A stretch of DNA of 6,727 bases, from NCBI GenBank assembly GCA_002309155.1, contig DBXB01000001.1:1235-7961 (forward strand), in the 5' to 3' direction. Below, piece after piece: positions 6,001-6,727 of the stretch (positions within the stretch are counted from its first letter, which is position 1; each line of letters begins with the position of its first letter). Both the position numbers and the translations under genes were made by a program. The notes beneath the pieces were generated by a model. That model saw only the letters and a list, made by a program, of their open reading frames with translations, had not been told where the DNA came from and ran no database searches. Origin of the DNA: Bacteroidales bacterium UBA1223 (GTDB lineage: Bacteria; Bacteroidota; Bacteroidia; Bacteroidales; P3).

Positions 6001-6727
6001 CCGACCCGACAGATATCACCACCTTCCAGTATGTTGACACCATCAATGTGAATCACTCCACTACCGACTGGATGATATACGAGTCGATGCTTAACAATTT
6101 CAACGGCACCGGCAATTATGTCGCCATCCGTGCAAACCGCCCATCAAGCGCATGGTACGCTTATCTCGATGACGTAACACTCGACTTCATTCCTCTCTGT
6201 CCCCGTGTTGAGGATCTCACCGCAACCTATGTATCTCTTGACAGCATCACCGTGTCATGGAATGACACCAGCAGCACCAACACAAGCTGGTATATCGAGT
6301 TTGATACTGTTATGTTCACTCCCGGTGACGTCAATGCCAACCCGATTTCGGTTGCCGACACCTTCTACACTCTCGACAACCTCGATTCCGCAACCACATA
6401 TTATATTTATGTATATCCTGACTGCGCTGACGGCGTCTATCCTCGCATGATATCAGTCACCACTCTGGCGGCTTCACCTGCCATAACTCCTTATTACTGC
6501 GATTTTGAGGAGGACGGCCCCAATGGTTGGGATCTCCTGGGTCAGAACCAGACCAACTACTGGATCGTTGACTCTGCCACCCATAACGGCGGCAGTCGCT
6601 CTCTCTACATCACCAACAACGGTTTTGCAAATGAATACACCAACAACGCCATAAGCTATTCCTATGCTATCCGCACCTTCAACCTCAGCGACGCTGGCGA
6701 ATATGCCTACTCTTACGACTGGAAGGG
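3042..6727 (+). CDS. Large secreted multidomain FN3 / choice-of-anchor-J-like surface protein (3' end outside window)
   Basis: One open frame of 1228 codons without a stop runs to the window edge. It starts MLKFLQKMLLIAALCVPWVT, with a type I signal peptide probably cut after A22 (TQA|QS); C15 does not fit a lipobox. Modules in order: jelly-roll-like J0 about 26-221; FN3-1 224-307; J-A 316-486; FN3-2 485-579; a beta-rich module about 610-773 (GYNYSYC..., IYMCHT, GWNHFEF, FAYNGTSNIIVAIVDNSG); a Gly/Asp linker 774-783; FN3-3 790-876; J-B 883-1054; FN3-4 1053-1142; J-C from about 1147, cut off. Each J module opens with a PYSYGFED-like motif. The composition is rich in Thr, Ser, Tyr, Gly, Asn and Asp and poor in Lys, typical of exported adhesins. 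No catalytic motif is visible. Likely role: surface binding of host or dietary glycans or proteins, or a non-catalytic part of a hydrolase. Type IX export is an inference; its C-terminal signal is not in view. Confidence 0.9.
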   Translation, partial: MLKFLQKMLLIAALCVPWVTQAQSDCTPISTFPVTYGFEASEGFTTTVTAAAACTTNVFNSCWRNEQTSFSGSTGSGRIWHIYGGTTSTYLHGGSHTLMLPDKGSTSAVSTTMLTFPAMNFTNAGGYVVSFWICRNGTGTSTPEGVKIYASPTDTIGPGAVEIGQYSRHRTLAYPCIESASGWYQYETAPITMTGTVYIIFEGQSYYGSSTYIDDVVIMEAPTCPRVDSLSVVASTNDAVVSWVETGSATDWEVTVSDATSVVSSTIVSSIPATISNLDGNTQYTVDVRAVCGIDDTSMVRSTTFRTLCTDISTLPYSYGFEDLATGSSTAHPNIPCWNHINNGTSYFGYPYVSSTTPHSGTRNLYWYGSTTATTYGDYQIVVLPGIDTNIYPMNTLQLTFWARPTSTNYHPVFQVGVMSDPTDVSTFQLVQTVNVQNVTTWQEFTVMFGSYTGTGKYMAVRLNRPSSSYYVYTDDFTIGEMPNCPTIISDHVITTAASAYVTWDYDHNFGGAPDGYSVSYGYTNDDVTSYTTTTTTDPEITLSLLDPDSAYTMIVRPVCDNVPDIPYEISFSTAALPCLEWDTTGGSGGNSSPVATYVVGTPGSSTTNVMPVNGGYNYSYCNHLIRRSDISAVPSGTTYISGIDFQYAASSPMVSKTNCTIYMCHTTMTTCDNFATPSDLVLVYEGPLNCTTNGWNHFEFNRGTFAYNGTSNIIVAIVDNSGATDANESFYYEAPGVSVSHRVYRNDSPYSFADLGTVTASNSMWRTNMRLTTGGNGGDGDCLTPLSCAAPAVTLETSLSGDIELSWIPGYQETSWDVDYRVSGTSTWTNAVSGTNSTDATILLSDLQPNTHYEFRVTALCSDSNMSAIVAYTTPCSFISIPYSYGFEDMATTSSSSHPNIPCWHHLNNGTSYPGYPYVSSSTPHSGSRNLYWYLTTTTGTYGDYEVIVLPPVDASVTPVNTLQLSFWAKPTSTNYSPIFYVGVMTDPTDITTFQYVDTINVNHSTTDWMIYESMLNNFNGTGNYVAIRANRPSSAWYAYLDDVTLDFIPLCPRVEDLTATYVSLDSITVSWNDTSSTNTSWYIEFDTVMFTPGDVNANPISVADTFYTLDNLDSATTYYIYVYPDCADGVYPRMISVTTLAASPAITPYYCDFEEDGPNGWDLLGQNQTNYWIVDSATHNGGSRSLYITNNGFANEYTNNAISYSYAIRTFNLSDAGEYAYSYDWK
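3987..4499 (+). repeat. Intragenic duplicated module, copy A (171 codons)
   Basis: This segment encodes residues 316-486 of the secreted protein, from PYSYGFEDLATG to PNCP. It is repeated as copy B at 5688-6203, 1701 bases further on. Shared stretches include HPNIPCW, NNGTSY, GYPYVSS, RNLYWY, the TLQL-FWA strand, PTSTNY, VGVM-DPTD and NRPSS. By eye about 60-65% of residues are identical. The preceding FN3 domain is part of the duplicated unit. The fold is inferred to be a jelly-roll of the choice-of-anchor-J kind. Confidence 0.9.
5688..6203 (+). repeat. Intragenic duplicated module, copy B (172 codons)
   Basis: This segment encodes residues 883-1054, from PYSYGFEDMATT to PLCP, and aligns with copy A with a single one-residue gap. 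Differences are mostly conservative (L/M, I/V, S/T, R/K) in the N-terminal two-thirds and more frequent in the last third (about residues 1005-1030). Like copy A, it is preceded by an FN3 domain that ends in a cysteine just before the PYSYGFED motif, and followed by another FN3 domain beginning with CP. Confidence 0.9.

Overview
The window looks like a chromosomal segment from an anaerobic, probably gut- or mouth-associated member of the Bacteroidota (Bacteroidales). Three things point there: promoter boxes of the Bacteroides type (TAnnTTTG at -7, TTTG/TTG near -33), AT-rich leaders without Shine-Dalgarno sequences, and a very large secreted protein built from fibronectin type III and 'choice-of-anchor J'-like modules, a style common in that phylum. 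The genus cannot be fixed from the sequence alone.

Left half (1-2276, all on the minus strand): an oxygen/nitric-oxide defence and redox cluster, read right to left as fprA (flavodiiron protein, 1074-2276), hrb (flavin reductase fused to a short rubredoxin domain, 284-913), a 52-residue rubredoxin (59-217) and the first 12 codons of what is probably a ferritin (1-38). The likely electron path is NAD(P)H to the Hrb flavin, to the Hrb and/or free rubredoxin iron, to the FMN and diiron site of FprA, to O2 or NO. The ferritin would store iron under the same stress. The rubredoxin-ferritin pair has its own well-formed promoter at 250-280, and fprA has a -7 box at 2304-2311.

Middle (2277-3041): about 765 bases with no convincing protein gene. 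It holds the fprA promoter, a compound short-repeat cluster (2336-2406), an imperfect long hairpin (2446-2485), a GC-rich structured island (2557-2612), a strong terminator-like hairpin whose U-tract reads on the minus strand (2653-2687), two possible minus-strand promoter boxes upstream of that hairpin (hinting at an undescribed small RNA), and the plus-strand promoter (2905-2935) and leader of the next gene. Related short repeats lie on the other side of fprA (926-1068), including a G-rich array of about 10-bp units.

Right half (3042-6727, plus strand): one uninterrupted reading frame that runs off the window end (1228 codons visible). It has a signal peptide, four FN3-like domains alternating with jelly-roll-like modules, and one further beta-rich module. 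Two of the modules (3987-4499 and 5688-6203) are recent-looking duplicates, roughly 60-65% identical by eye. It is probably a cell-surface or secreted adhesin or binding protein, possibly exported by the type IX system, but the C-terminus that would settle this lies outside the window.
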